Shown here piece by piece: positions 17,201 through 32,200 of a DNA stretch of 37,118 bases. Positions within the stretch are counted from its first letter, which is position 1. Every line of letters starts with the position of its first letter. This DNA is from an uncultured Bacteroidota bacterium. Its GTDB lineage: Bacteria > Bacteroidota > Bacteroidia > 2-12-FULL-35-15. The stretch is from positions 1 through 37,118 of the forward strand of contig CAIYIS010000078.1 of the NCBI GenBank assembly GCA_903926385.1, written 5' to 3'. The translations under genes and the position numbers were made by a program. The notes under the pieces were generated by a model. It was not told where the DNA came from and ran no database searches. It worked only from the letters and a program-made list of their open reading frames with translations.

Positions 17201-20200
17201 GGCTTGTACATCCGTTTACCGAATCAGTAACATAATATGAATACGTTCCGGCTGCCGTTACTGATGGTGTAAACGGACTGCCCGTATGCACCAATGCCGT
17301 AAGCAATGAATCACCATACCAGTTAACATTTGTTCCGGTTGCTGTTAATGCAGGATTGATGTTACCAAAACAATTGGCCACATTACCGGATGTTACTGGA
17401 GCAAGCGGAATAGCATTGATGGTAAGGGTAACTGTGTCGGCAGGACTTGTACAACCATTTATGGTTGACGAAACCGTGTATGTATAAATACCCGCATTCG
17501 TTTGACCGGTAGCAAATGTATCAGTGTTAGACACGGCTACCATAGCTGTATCGTACCAAGTAATGTTTGTTCCTGATGTAATCAAGTCAGGAACTGCACT
17601 TCCATAACATACCGTCTGATTAGCTGCAACCGGTGTTGCCGGAATTGCATTGATAGTTAAAGTAACCAGCGTAGCCGCACTTGTAATATTATTTTCAGTT
17701 TGATTTACATAATATGTATAAGTGCCAACGGCAGTATTTCCTGTAGCAAACGGACTTCCTGAATACACAAGATTGGTTAATAATGAATCGCTGTACCAAT
17801 TAACATTTAAACCAGTTGCTGTTAGATCTGGAACCAATGTTCCGAAACAGATAGTCTGGCTTGGTGCTGTTGGAGCCACCGGATAAATAGTGAGAACAAC
17901 TGTATCCAATGTACTTTCACAACTATTCATTGTCTGACTTACATAATACGTATATGCACCCACTGCTGTGAGGCCCGTTGCAAAAGTATCGTTAGTCGAA
18001 ACGTTTACCATAGCAGTATCGTACCAAGTAATAGTTGTTCCCGCAGCAATCAAATCTGGAGTTGGAGAACCAAATACCGAAGAAACATTATTTACCGAAA
18101 CAGGAGGAGTGAAATTAATAGTAAACACCACTGTTGCCATAGGGCTTGTACAGCCGTTCAAGGAATCGGTAACATAATAAGGATACGAACCTGCTGCTGT
18201 TTGCGATGGTGTAAACGGACTGCCCGTGTGAACAAGTGTTGTCAACAAAGAATCACTATACCACTGCACGTTTGTTCCAGTGGCAGTAAATGCAGGAGTG
18301 GCACTACCCAAACAGATTGCACTATTGCCGGAAGTTGTCGGTGTAAGTGGAATTGCATTAATAGTCAACACAGCTGTATCAGCAGGGCTCTCGCAACCAT
18401 TCACAGTTTGAGTTACCGTATAGGTGTAGACACCCGGGTTAGTTTGTCCTGTGGCGAATGAATCGTTTACCGAAACGGAAACCATAGCTGTATCATACCA
18501 AGTAATATTTGTTCCGCTTGTAATCAAATCAGGAATAATACTTCCAAAACATACTGTCTGGTTGCCTGCCACAGGTGTTGCAGGTATAGCATTTATTGTT
18601 AATGTAACCACGGTTGCAGCACTTATAATATTATTTTTAGTTTGGTTTACATAATACGTATAAGTACCAACGGCAGTATTTCCTGTTGCAAAAGGACTTC
18701 CGGAATAAACAAGATTTGTTAATAATGAATCGTTGTACCATTTAATATTTAAACCTGTCGCTGTTAAATCAGGAACAGAAGTGCCGAAACATAAAGTCTG
18801 GCTTGGTGCAGTTGGAGCCACCGGATAAATGGTCACCACTGCTGTATCCAATGTACTTTCGCATCCATTCAAAGTCTGACTTACATAATAGGTATAAGCC
18901 CCTACCGCGGTTTGACCTGTTGCAAAAATATTTGCTGAAGAAACAACAGCCATTGCAGTATCGTACCATGTAATATTGGTTCCCGCAGCGTTCAAGTCCG
19001 GTGTTGGACTTCCGAACACAGAAGACACATCGCTCACCGAAACAGGTGGTGTTAAATGGATGGTGAATACAACCGTTGTATAAGGACTGTTACATCCGTT
19101 TACACTTTGAGTAATATAGTAGGTATATACTCCCGGAGCTGATACTGTTGGAGTAAACGAAGCTCCCGTAGCTACCAATGTAGTCAGTGTTGAATCGCTA
19201 TACCATTGAAGATTTGTTCCTGTTGCGGTAAATACAGGATTCGACTGCCCGAAGCAGATATCGGCATTACCAGATGCAAGAGGCATTGCAGGTATAGGAT
19301 AAATGGTTAATGAAATCGAATCAGCCGGACCTTCGCAACCGAATGTTGTTTGTGTTACGTAATAAGTATATGTTCCAACTGCGGTTTGTCCTGAGTTAAA
19401 CGAAGCTCCTGCAAACAATAAAGTTGTTAGAGTAGAATCAGAATACCAATGCAAATTGCTTCCGACTGCTGTAAGCGGAGTAATCGGCTGTCCGAAACAA
19501 GCAGTAGCATTAGTAGTAACCGGTGCCAATGGAACTGGATTAATAGATAACACTACCGAATCAGGCGTGCTTGAACATCCGGTAATAGGGTCGGTTTGTG
19601 TTACAAAATAAAGATAAGAACCTATTGCCGTTTGTCCGGTATTGAATGAACTGCCCGTATGAACAAGTGTCATCGATGCATCATACCACTGAATATTGTT
19701 TCCGGTTGCGGTTAATGAAGGAATAGAATACAACGCACATACAAACACATCAGGAGCCACCGGGGGTGGTGTGAAATGTATTGTTAAGTTAACTGTATCT
19801 GCCTGACTTTCGCATCCTGTTATCGTATTGGTTTGTGTTACATAAAAAGTATGTACCCCCGGAGCCGTTATTCCAGTTGCAAAAGGACTGCCTGTACCTG
19901 CCAACACTAATGCTGTATCATACCATTTAATATTAACACCTGATGCAATCAAGTCTGGAGTAGAACTTCCGAAACAGATAGCCGTATCGGTTGAAACAGG
20001 TGTTGCAGGCAGTGCATTTATCGTAAGTGTAACCGCCGTTTGAGGACTCTCGCAACCGTTTACAGTCTGAGTAACCGAGTATGAATAAACTCCCGCTAAT
20101 GTATTTCCTGTTGCAAATGGACTGCCTGTATGCACCAACAACGATGCGTCATACCATTGAAGCGCTGTACCTGTAGCTGACAAATCTGGTATCGTTCCGC

Positions 20201-23200
20201 CAAAGCAGGCGTTTTGATTTGCAGAAACAGGTGCCGATGGAATAGCATTTATTGTTAATGTTACCACGGTTGCCAAACTCTGAATATTATTCACGGTTTG
20301 TGTTACATAATATGTATAGACTCCTGGTGCTGTTTGCAACGTAGCAAATGGATTTCCTGAATACACCAAAGAAGTGAGTGTGGAATCACTGTACCATCTC
20401 AAATTAGCTCCTGTTGCAGATAAGTCCGGAATTGTGGTTCCGAAGCAGGCTGTTTGATTCGAAGCAACAGGGTAAATCGGATAAATAGTCACAGTAACAG
20501 TATCAAGTGTACTTTCGCAACCATTCATAGTTTGCGAAACATAATATGTATACTGTCCGATGGATGTTAGTCCTGTTGCAAATGTATCATTAGTTGAAAC
20601 TACAACCATTGCAGTATCATACCAAGTAATGTTAGTTCCTGAAGCAATTAAATCAGGAGCAGGAGAACCCGATGGTATGGAAATATTGCTCACCGAAATC
20701 GCAGGTGTGAAATAAATAGTGAATACCATTGCCACAGCAGGACTTGCACAACCATTCACATTTTGTGTTACATAATAAGTATATACACCTGGATCCGTTT
20801 GAGACGGTGTGAACGTGTTTCCTGAATTAACAAGTGTGGTTAACGACAAATCGCTATACCAGTTAACATTTGTGCCAGTTGCCGTCCACAACGGATTGGA
20901 CTGACCAAAGCAGATAGAAGCATTTCCTGAAAGAACCGGTGCTGCCGGTATCGGATAAATAGTAAGCAATACAGTATCGGCAGGCCCCTGACATCCTCCG
21001 GCAGTTTGAGTAGTCAGATAGGTGTAAGTTCCAACAGCGGTCTGTCCTGTTGCAAATATATTGCCGCTCGACAACAAAGTCATGGACATATCATACCATT
21101 GAACTCCTGTGCCGGCAGCTGTTAGTGAAGGAACAGAGAATCCGAAACAAGCACTCGCATCTGCGGCCACCGGTGCAAGCGGAATTGCATTGATGGTTAG
21201 TGTTATTGGGTCAGGAACACTTTCGCATGATGTTGTACCGTCTGTTTGTGTCACAAAATAAGAGTAAGTACCAACCGCTGTTTGTCCGGTATTATAAGAA
21301 TTTCCACTGACCAGATTTACCATAGATGAACTATACCACTGAACATTTGTTCCTGTCGCGGTTAGTGCCGGTATGGTTAAATTAGAACAAATAGCCACAT
21401 CAGAATTTACAGGAGGAGGTGTAAAGTTAATGGTTAACGAAGCTGTATCCCATAAACTCTGACATCCTGTTAATGTATTCGTTTGTGTAGCGAAGTAATT
21501 ATAGGTTCCCGGTGCGGTAACTCCTGTTGAATATGGACTGCCTGTACCAATTAAGTTACCAAGAGAATTAAACCAATTTATATTATTCCCCGTTGCAACC
21601 AAAGATGGTGTTGCGGTTCCAAAACATGAACTTGTATCTGAAGCTAGAGGCGTTGACGGTAGTGCGTTAATAGTAAGATTTACATTAGTGTGCGGCCCTT
21701 CGCAGCCATTCACGGTTTGAGTTACCGTGTAATTGTATACACCAACTGCTGTATTTCCGGTAGCAAACGGACTACCCGAGTGAACTACAAAGGTAGTATC
21801 ATACCATTGAACATTTGTACCAGTTGCTGTTAAATTTGGTATAGTTCCACCTACACATGCACTCTGGCTTACTGAAACAGGCGCAAGAGGGATTGCGTTA
21901 ATGGTTAACGTTACTATAGTAGCCGGACTCGGAATGTTATTTACGGTTTGGGTTACGTAATACGTATAAACTCCAACTGCCGTCTGACCCGTTGGGAATG
22001 TACTTCCCGTATGAACAAGTGTAGTCAGTAAAGCATTGCTATACCAATTAATATTAGCACCTGTTGCAGTTAAATCAGGAACTGTATTACCAAAACAAAC
22101 CACCTGATTGCTTGCAACAGGAGCAAGTGGATGTATCGTCAATGTTACAGTATCCGGTGTACCTTCGCAACCATTCATGGTTTGAGTAACGTAATAAGTG
22201 TATGCTCCGATTGCTGTTTGCCCCGTAGCAAATGAATTACTAGTTGACACAAGAACCATTGCGGTATCGTACCAATGAATATTGGTACCGGCAGCAATTA
22301 AATTAGGAGTGGCTGAACCAAAAGCGACTGACACGTTATTCACTACAACCGGAGGTGTATAGTAAATGGTAAACACAACTGTTGCAGCCGGACTACTACA
22401 TCCGTTCAAAGTTTGAGTAACATAGAAAGTATAAACCCCTGCGGCAGTTTGCACCGGTGTGAACGAATTACCGGTATGCACCAAATTAGTCAAACCGGCA
22501 TTGCTGTACCAGTTTAAATTAGTTCCCGATGCAGTGAATGTTGGATTGGACTGACCAAAACAAATCGATGCATTACCTGAAGTGGATGGGGCAACAGGAA
22601 TTGGGTATATATTAAGTACCGCTGTATCGGCTGTACTGGAAGAACAACCTGCTGTACTATCTTTCACGTAGAATGTATAAGACCCTACTGCTGTAATGCC
22701 TGTATTATATATTCCTCCCATATGAACCAGATTGGTCAGTAAGCTATCGTTATACCATTGTATAATAGTTCCGGTGGATGTTAATGCAGGAACAGACTGA
22801 CCAAAACAAGCATTTACATCACTCGCGGTTGGTTGAGTAGGCGTAGAGTTTATATTTAAATGCACCGTATCGCTTTGGCTTACACAACCACTTGCACTGT
22901 CTTTCTGAATTACATAATAAGTATAATTACCAATCGCTGTTTGACCAGTTGTGAAAGGATTACCAGCAAACATAAGCGAAGTTAAGTTTGCATTAGCATA
23001 CCATTTTACCGAATCGGAACCTGAAGAAGCAGCTACTAAATCAGGCACAGCATATCCAAAACAAGCATTCTGATCGGCTGATAATGGGCGTGCCGGCAAT
23101 GGTCCTATAGTTAAATGAACAGTATCCGCATGACTAGCACAACCCAATGCGGACTGAGTTACATAATATATGTAATTACCTACCGCTGTCAATCCTGTAT

Positions 23201-26200
23201 TGTATGGACTTCCGCTATGAACAAGAGTGGTCAATGCTGCATTACTGTACCACTGAATATTCGTTCCTGTTGTGGTCAGCAATGGTGTTGCTTGTCCGAA
23301 ACATATTAAATGATCAGGAGCCACCGGTGTAGATGGAATCGGATTAATGGTAAGAATAACCATTTTGGCTGTACTTTCGCAACCATTTAGTGTTTGTGTT
23401 ACATAGAATGTATCCACACCAACTGCTGTCAGTCCTGTGTTGTATGGATTTCCTGAATACTGTAATGTCATGGATGAATTATACCATTTCAAATTCGTTC
23501 CTGTACCTGTTAATACAGCAGGTGCACCTCCAAAACAAGCTGTTTGATTGCTTGCTGCCGGTTGAGGAGTAAAATGTATTGTCAATGTAGCAGTATCTCT
23601 CGGACTAATACAACCCAATAGCGAATCGGTTTGTGTTACATAAAAATTATAAACACCAGGAGAGGTTAAGCCCGTAACCAATGGGTTTCCATTTTGCAGG
23701 AACACCAAAGCCGAATTGTACCATTTTATAGTATCACTTCCTGTGCCTGTTGCCGATAACGAAGGTGTAGTAGAACCAAAGCAAGAAGATAAATCAGTAG
23801 CTACAGGTTTACTTGGCAATGCATGAATAGTTAATACCGCTGTGTCGGCAGGGCTCTTCGGACAACCTGTTGTACTATCCGACACATAGTATGTATATGT
23901 TCCTGCAGCTGTTAAGCCCGTATTATAAGGACTTCCCACATGCACCTGATTAGTTAAAGCAACATCTGAATACCACAATTGTATTGTTCCTGTTGAGGTC
24001 AATGCAGGTACTGCATTTCCAAAACAAACGGATTGATTACTTGCCGTTGGCATCACAGGGGCATTATTAATATGTAAGGTTACCGTGTCCTTGCGACTTT
24101 CGCAGCCATTTATGGAATCAGTAGCGGTTACATAAAAAGTGTAAGTACCGGCTGCTGTTATTCCGGTATTATATGGAGAACCTACATGCTGAAGCACCAT
24201 TGCCGAATTGTACCATTTAATAGTATCGCCCTGATTGGCTGAAGCTGTGAAAGCCGGAATTGGATTTCCTTCACATTCGCTCACATCGCTTGATGTAGGA
24301 GGAGTTGGAGGAATAGAATCAATTGTCATTGTAACTGGAATAGTATCAACAGCATTTAACGGATCGTTAGAGTTCAAATAAATTGAAAAATTATGCACAC
24401 CAGGGCTTTGTCCGGCTTTATAAAACATTGCTGTAACATTTGTACTACCACCTGCAACTGTAGTTCCTGACTGAGGATTGAATACAACAGTGTTTGAATA
24501 AACAGGAGCATTAGGTGGTGTAATAACAGTGTTGCCATTCAGAGTTCCATTATTTCCGAAAGAAGTAAGATCTTGAGCTGTGCCATTATTAAAATTCCAA
24601 TACCCTTTTAATCCTGCCTCGTTACCCACAGCCTGATTGTGCATTGAATTAATAATTTGAGATTGTGTTAATGCATAATTATACACTTTCACCTCATCAA
24701 TCCTTCCATTAAAAAATCTGCCAGGATAGTCAGTTGCACCTATGGCAAGGTTTTGAGATACCACCGTTGGAGTAATACCTAAGGTACCGCTTACCGGAAC
24801 TCCATTCATATAAAGTGTAACCGAAGTTCCATTTAACACACAAGCTATGTGATTCCATTGATTTAATACGGCTGCAGGTCCTGTACTCGGAACGAAGTCA
24901 TTGCACCATGTAGCCATACTTGGCAATCCGTTACTTTGAATTGAAAGTAAGAAAGACTGTCCGGCTCCCCAGCCCCACCATCCGCAGCTTCTGTTACCCC
25001 ACGATACAATTCCGTTGTATGTAGCATCAGGATAGGAAACAGGATAAATCCATGCTTCAGCAGTCATCACGCTGCCTGTAGGAAGGTTGACAGAATTATT
25101 ACTAATGTAATCTCCGTTTCCATCAAATGAGGCACTCATACCATTAGTAGTACTTAAATCCCAGTCCAGGTTACTACCTCCATTGGTGTTACAAACGTTT
25201 ATTTGTTTTGCGATCGAATCTTGACAAATGGTAAAGTGTACATTTAGTGAATTTGGACTATGACATTGCTCCGGCTTCGGATAAGCAATGCCATGCAAAC
25301 ATACATGCTGCACAATACTATTACTTATGAATGTGAGTGTATCAACAAAAGTTCCTGCAGTTAAAGGAGCAAATGTAACTTGAAGACTGGCAGAATCGCC
25401 CGGAATTATTGTATAGGTTGTATGATTAACAGAATAAACGCTCAGTTGATTGGTGATATTGGTTATTCTTAAGGTATCGCAACCCGAATTGTGTATCATC
25501 AGGGAATGAACACTAGTAGAATAAGTCATAATCGAATCCATGTTCAGACAATTAGCTGAAAGATTCATAACAGGAGTTCCGTTAACATGCAATGTTAAAG
25601 GAATAGTGTCTAACGGACTTAATGGGTCGTTTGAAGTAACATAAATACTTGCATTGTATGTTCCAACAGCAAGTCCGGTTGAATTAAATCCTACCAACAC
25701 ATTTGAAGAGCCCCCTGCTGATGTGGTGTCGGCATGAGGATTCAGAGTCATCCAAGGAACACCTGTATTAGCACTATAGAAAAGAGCATTCGCCATTAAA
25801 GTCGCTCCATCGGTTGAAGCAACCCACCATCCTGATGAAACACTGCTTGAAGGAGGGAACATTCCTAAATCGACAACTCTTGACGAACCAAATGTTTTGG
25901 TTGCTACTAAAGGTCGTCCGTCCGTCCAGTCTGCAATTCTTGTGGCACCAGCATCTACTGTAAAAGAGTTTGCTCTGAATGATGAAGAACCACCATTAAA
26001 GGTGTTCACATTTTGCATAATCGGATGGCCAGTTTGATAAACCGTTCCAAGACTTTGCGGGCCTCCACTAGTGGTACTTGAAGAATTACTGATACACCAA
26101 TAATGACCGGTACTATACCTGCCGGAAATCGGTGTAGTTCCTCCAACAGCAAACACCCCGGTAACTAAACCTCCTCCAGCATCCACATAATCTGCCAAAT

Positions 26201-29200
26201 TATTTCCCAGTAAAGTCGAGTTTGCAAAGTTATAATCACCCCACACTAACACAGCATCGTATTGCATTAGTTGAACTAGAGTAGGTGTTACATTCTGACC
26301 AAAATAAGTATCCACAAGAGTGAACCTACCGGTAGCAAGAAGCTTACTTTTTACATCATTTACTTCAGCGGTATTATCCGCACCTATCAGTGCTACTTTG
26401 ATTTGAGAACTTCCGTTCCCGGACAACTGAGCATAGAGGTTGGAACCTCCGGTATTACTAATATGCAGAGTATCTATTATAGAATCGGCACAGGTAAGGG
26501 TTACATCAAATGAAGTAGGATTAAAATTAATTATTGGTCTTGCATAGCCTTTACCGGTTAAACAAATTTTCTTTGTTACATCACTATTGAAAATTGTAAT
26601 TGTGTCAGTAAATGTTCCAACTGCAACAGGATTGAAGGATACATACAACAAGGCTGAATCTCCGGGAGCGATAGAAGATACTGCGTAATTAACCGTATAA
26701 AGTGTGGTTTGTGTTGTGATATTGGTAATATTCAATACATCACAACCCGTGTTTTTCATATAAACTGAATCGAGGCTAGATGTAAATTGCATAATAGAAT
26801 CGAGGTTCAGGCAATTTTGTGAAACCGCAATATGCCCCACCCCAACAACAGTCATTGTTGCCGGCACAGTAATACTTGGATGAAGTGGATCATTAGAAGT
26901 AATTATTATAGGATAATTGTAAACTCCATTGTTCAAACCCAAACTATTAAAATTTAATTGAACTGTCTGATTTGACGAAGAATTAACTGTACCAGAGTTA
27001 CTACTTAGTGATAAACCCGGCGACCCCACACTTACCAAATAATCTTCTTCTTCACCATACCAACCGCTAAGACCTCCACAAGGAGCAGGAGCAGAGCCAT
27101 TGGTCCAGTCTATAATTCTCATTCTTGTCATTCCAAGTGCTGCCGACATTGGAACGTTAATCGTGAAATTTGTCAAATTATTTGAAGTATAAACATTATT
27201 GACCATTCGTTCTGCCGCATCAAACACTCCGTTTCTGTTCCAATCTACCCAAACTGAAATGTATGAAAAACCTCCACTTCCCTGCGACTGTATAGTGAGT
27301 GTGTAAGAGGCGCCAGGTGACTGAGAAACTATTGCAGCAGGATAATAATTTACCCCTGCTCCCACATTACTTGTGAATCCGGCATCTACAGGGGCCAAAA
27401 CATTTACATATCCACCAGAAGTGGTTACACTATTAATGTAAGAATATCCATTAGATGGATACATCGTGGGTAAGCAATAGCCCGAAGGAGGAGAACTAGA
27501 GCCTGTTCCACCATTAGCGCTCCAGTTGAGCACACTTCCACCTGTATTGTTTATAACAAGAGGATAGGAAAGTGAGTCGCCACAAGCAATGGTAACATTA
27601 ATAGAATCAGGATTAGTTGAAATGGTCGGCATAGCCCACGATTTTCCGGAAAGACAAATTCTGACCGTGGTATCATTGTTCAGAATTGTTAATGTATCAA
27701 CAAAAGAGCCCACTGTTGTTGGAGCAAAGGTTGCAATTAATTTAACAGAATCACCGGGAAGGATATTGAATGAAGTTTGATTTACCGAAAATTCACTCAA
27801 CTGATGAGTAATATTGGTAATATGTAACGTATCGCAACCTGTATTTTTTACATAAAGTGAATCTTTGTGAGTGGTATATTGCATGATTGAATCAAGATTC
27901 ATACATGTTTTAGTAACTGCAATATGACCAACACCCACCACATTCATGGTAACAGGAACGGTAATGAATGGATTAAGTGGGTCGTTGGAAGAAATTGCAA
28001 TCGGATAACTGTATACTCCGTTATTCAACCCTAGACTATTCAGATTAACTACTACAGTTTGAGAACTATTCGCATTTAGTGTACCACTTGTTGGGTTCAT
28101 ACTAAAGCCTGTAGAATTGATTGTAATATCGTATTCTTCTGTTTCACCATAGGTGTAACCTGTGCAATAATTACCTGCACCAAGTGTAGATGCATAGACA
28201 CATCTAACCCTTACTCTTGTTTTACCCAATGGGGCATTAGCTGGAATCGTAACAGTGGTGCTGAATAAAGCGGTACTGGCACTTGGGGAAGCATAAACAA
28301 ATTCTCCAGCATCAGCATAACTGCCATTATGGTTGTAATCAATCCAAACACCAAAACCTTGAGCGTATGACGAACCCGACTGCATAGTCATAGTATATGT
28401 ACCGCCTTTGTTTACAGTGGTGGTTGTACTCAGATCATAAATATAATTATTTGCCTGACCATTGCATCCGGAATTAATTTTGCTGAGGGTATTAAATGTA
28501 AACCGATTTATATAATCTGCTGAACCACATCCCGAACTGTATGTCGGTATACAGTACCCTGTAGGGGAATTACTATTAACAGCAAGCCAGTTTAGTACAC
28601 CTTGCCCGGTATTGTTGACAGTGAAGGAAGCAGTAGTAGAATCTCCGCAAGCAAGGGTTACATTTATTGAAGTTGGATTGGTTGATATTGTCGGCATTGC
28701 AAAAGCTTTACCTCTCAAACATACACGTTTTGTAACATCGTTATTAAGAATGGTAAGTGTATCAATAAAAGTTCCAACTGTAGTAGGAGCAAACGTTACT
28801 CTCAGTTTTGCCGAATCGCCAGGAGCTATGTTGAATACTGTTTGGTTTACCGAATACGCACTCAGCACATGTGTAATGTTAGAAATATGTAATGTATCAC
28901 ATCCTGTATTCCTTATGTAAAGCGAATCTTTACGGGTAGTGTTTTGCATAATCGAGTCCGGATTCATACAATATTTCGACAACACGATTGTTCCATGTCC
29001 GGAAACAGTAATAGAATAAGGCACCTGGTAAGGATTATTAACAGGGTCGTTAGAAGCAAAGGTAAGATTACCCGTATAAACACCCGCTGTTAAGCCTGCT
29101 GAAGAAAAACGAACTGTAACTGTTGTCGAATTTCCGGCACCGATAGTACCAGCATACGAAGATAATGTAACCGCACCTGATATTTTAACCGTATAATCTT

Positions 29201-32200
29201 CGAACTGTCCATACGAAACATTATTGCAGGGCTGGGGAGCTGAATAACCTGAATACTCCGAACCTACACGCATTCTTAGGGCTTTGTTAACTAGAGCATT
29301 GGCGGGAATGGTAACATTAACAATATGCAACCTGTTTGGCAAAGTATTTAAATTACCATTCATTACTCTTTCACCTACCTGAAATATTCCATCATCATTG
29401 TAATCTATCCATGCACTCACATATTCGGCATAGGATGTTCCGGTTTGAATGGACAATGAATATGTTTGTCCGGGATTAACAAAAGTACTTTGTGTGGCTG
29501 TATAATTCTGATATCCTTGAGTAGCATTTCCTGTTGTATTATTTATCGTTCCAAAAGTAACATTATAGATTCCCATGTTGCAGCAAGTTGCCGTAGTTAT
29601 GGGTGAACAGGAGGCTGCTCGTGGCAAGCCGGTTGTGAAGTTTGGATTTTGAACAGTAGTTGTATAATTCAATGCACTTCCCCCGGTGTTAACGATCATT
29701 AATGGTAAAGAAAGAGAATCGGCACAAGCCAATGTTACGTTAAACGATGTGGGCGATGAGGTTATTGTTGGTGCAGAATAGGCTTTTCCGATTAAACAAA
29801 TTGTTGTGTCCAACACATTGGTGTGAATAGTAAACGAACCATTATAAGTTCCTGCAAAAGTTGGAGCAAACTGCACTACCACACGTCCGGAACCCCCTGG
29901 AATAATTGATGTTGGTGCCGATACTACGGTAAACTGAGAAGGTGTGATGTTGGTACTAGTAATATGTAATGTATCGCAACCTGTATTGGTAATTAATAAT
30001 GAGTCTCTGCTGGTGGTGTAAGTCATTATCGAATCCAGATTCAAACAAGGCAGAGATGTATTGTACAAAGAGAATTGCATGTGAGCCAAGCCTGCTACTG
30101 TCATTGTTGCATTATAAGTTACAACAGGATTTAGAGGATCATTGGTGGTTATATTAATTGGATAATTATAAACACCGGCATTGAGTCCGGCACTGTTAAA
30201 ATTAAGTTGAACTGTTTGTGTGTTGGAAGAGGTAACGCTGCCCGATGTCGGTACGATTGATAAGCCTGGTGAACCTATCTGAACAAGGAAATCCTCTTCT
30301 TCTCCATAATATCCACTCAAATTATCACAAGCATTGATAACGGCACTGTTCGCCCAATCAATTACTCTCATTCGTGTGAGTCCAGGAGAAGCGGAAACAG
30401 GCACATTGATTACAAAATTCTGCATAGCGTTACCGGAATTAAAACTAGTAACCATTCTTTCTCCAACTTCGAAAGTTCCGTTTCTGTTCCAATCAACCCA
30501 GATGGAGAAATAAGCTATACCACATGAGCCTTGCGCCTGGGTATGTACCGTGAATGAAGAACCCGGTGCCTGAGCAACGATGGCAGAAGGATAATAGTTT
30601 AGTCCCGAACCTGCATTGCTTCCAAAACCTCCATCAACAACAGAAACTATATTTGTAGTACCGCCGGTGGTGGTAAGTGTATTGATATATGAACAACTGT
30701 TGGAATAATACATATTTGGTAAGCAATAACCTGAAGGAGGACTGCTGAAATTTGCACCAGAAGTAGCAGTCCAGTTAAGTGTTCCTCCGCCAGTATTTGT
30801 TATCATCAAATTGGCAGACCCTGTTCCACCACAAGCAACCGTAACGCTGGTGGAGAGGGGACTTAATGAAATAGTTGGTGCAGCGTATGCTTTTCCGATT
30901 AAACAAATGGTCGTATCCACATTATTTGTATAAATGTTCAGATTAGCATTGAATGTACCTGCAGCAAGTGGTGAAAAGGAAACAAAAACATAGTCGCTTC
31001 CTCCGGGAACAAGGTAAGCCGGGGAGGACACCACTGAAAACAAAGTTGAAGATATTTGAACGCTATCCATAAAAAGCGTATCGCATCCACTGTTTGAAAC
31101 AATTAATGTATCCATACTAGAAGTATTCGTCATTATTGAATCCAGATTCATACAAGAAGAGGAGGAGTTGAATAAAGAAACCTCCAGATGCGGATATCCT
31201 GTAACTGTTAAATTGCAATTAACAGGAATGGAGGGATTGGCAGGGTCGTTAGAGTTCAAGTACACTGTGGAGGTATATGTCCCAGGTAACATTCCGGTTG
31301 AATTAAAATGAATTGGAACATTTACAGAACCCGATGCATTCAAACTTCCACTTACAGGGGGCCCAGTTGCAAGCCAAACGGGAGTTCCATTGATGGCGTC
31401 CAAAAATGCATTCATAATATTTAGTGTATTTGCATCATTTATGTACCCTCCATTGTCAGAAGCATACAACAAGTAATAAATTCTTGTGTTAGTATTTAAT
31501 CCTGCAATATCATCCCAATCATTATCGGTATTGGTGTCGTAAGTATGATTAAGCGAAGAGTTGTCCTGAACAATGATAAGGTGATTGATGGAAGGATCTC
31601 CAGCATTGTACACTCTCTTCACAAAACCTTTGTAAGTGTTGCCACATCTAGAAACAGTGAGTAGGGTGGCATCCATATTACCACCTCCATCTGCTCCATT
31701 GTTTCCACTGATATTAAAATCACCAACGTTATTAATATCGGCTGCCATGACAAATAACCCCGGATATTTTACTGTAAAGTACTGCCCTCCTATACCAAAT
31801 GCGGCATCAGATACTATCGCATTATTGGAATAATTCAAATTAGTTCCCAGATTAGTTCCCAAATAGTTTCCGCCATCGTACATATCATTTCCGCCATCAT
31901 TAATATTATTCGAAAAATCCCCGTCAGTAAAATCATATCGATTTGGTATCACACCATTCACTGCTGAATAATTTTGATTGATATTGGCAAGCACGACTGA
32001 CAGAGGCCCTGTAACTGTGCAGGGAGAAATACTATAGGAGAGCGAACCGGGACCTCCGTTTTGAATAGACAATTGCTGCACGGCAGAGTCGTTACAAACC
32101 AAAGTTTGGTTAAACGTTTGTGGAGAAGCGGTGATGGATGGAGCCAATGCGCTTACGCCCGTTAAGCAGATTGTTGTGTCGGCAATATTGCTGTAAACTG

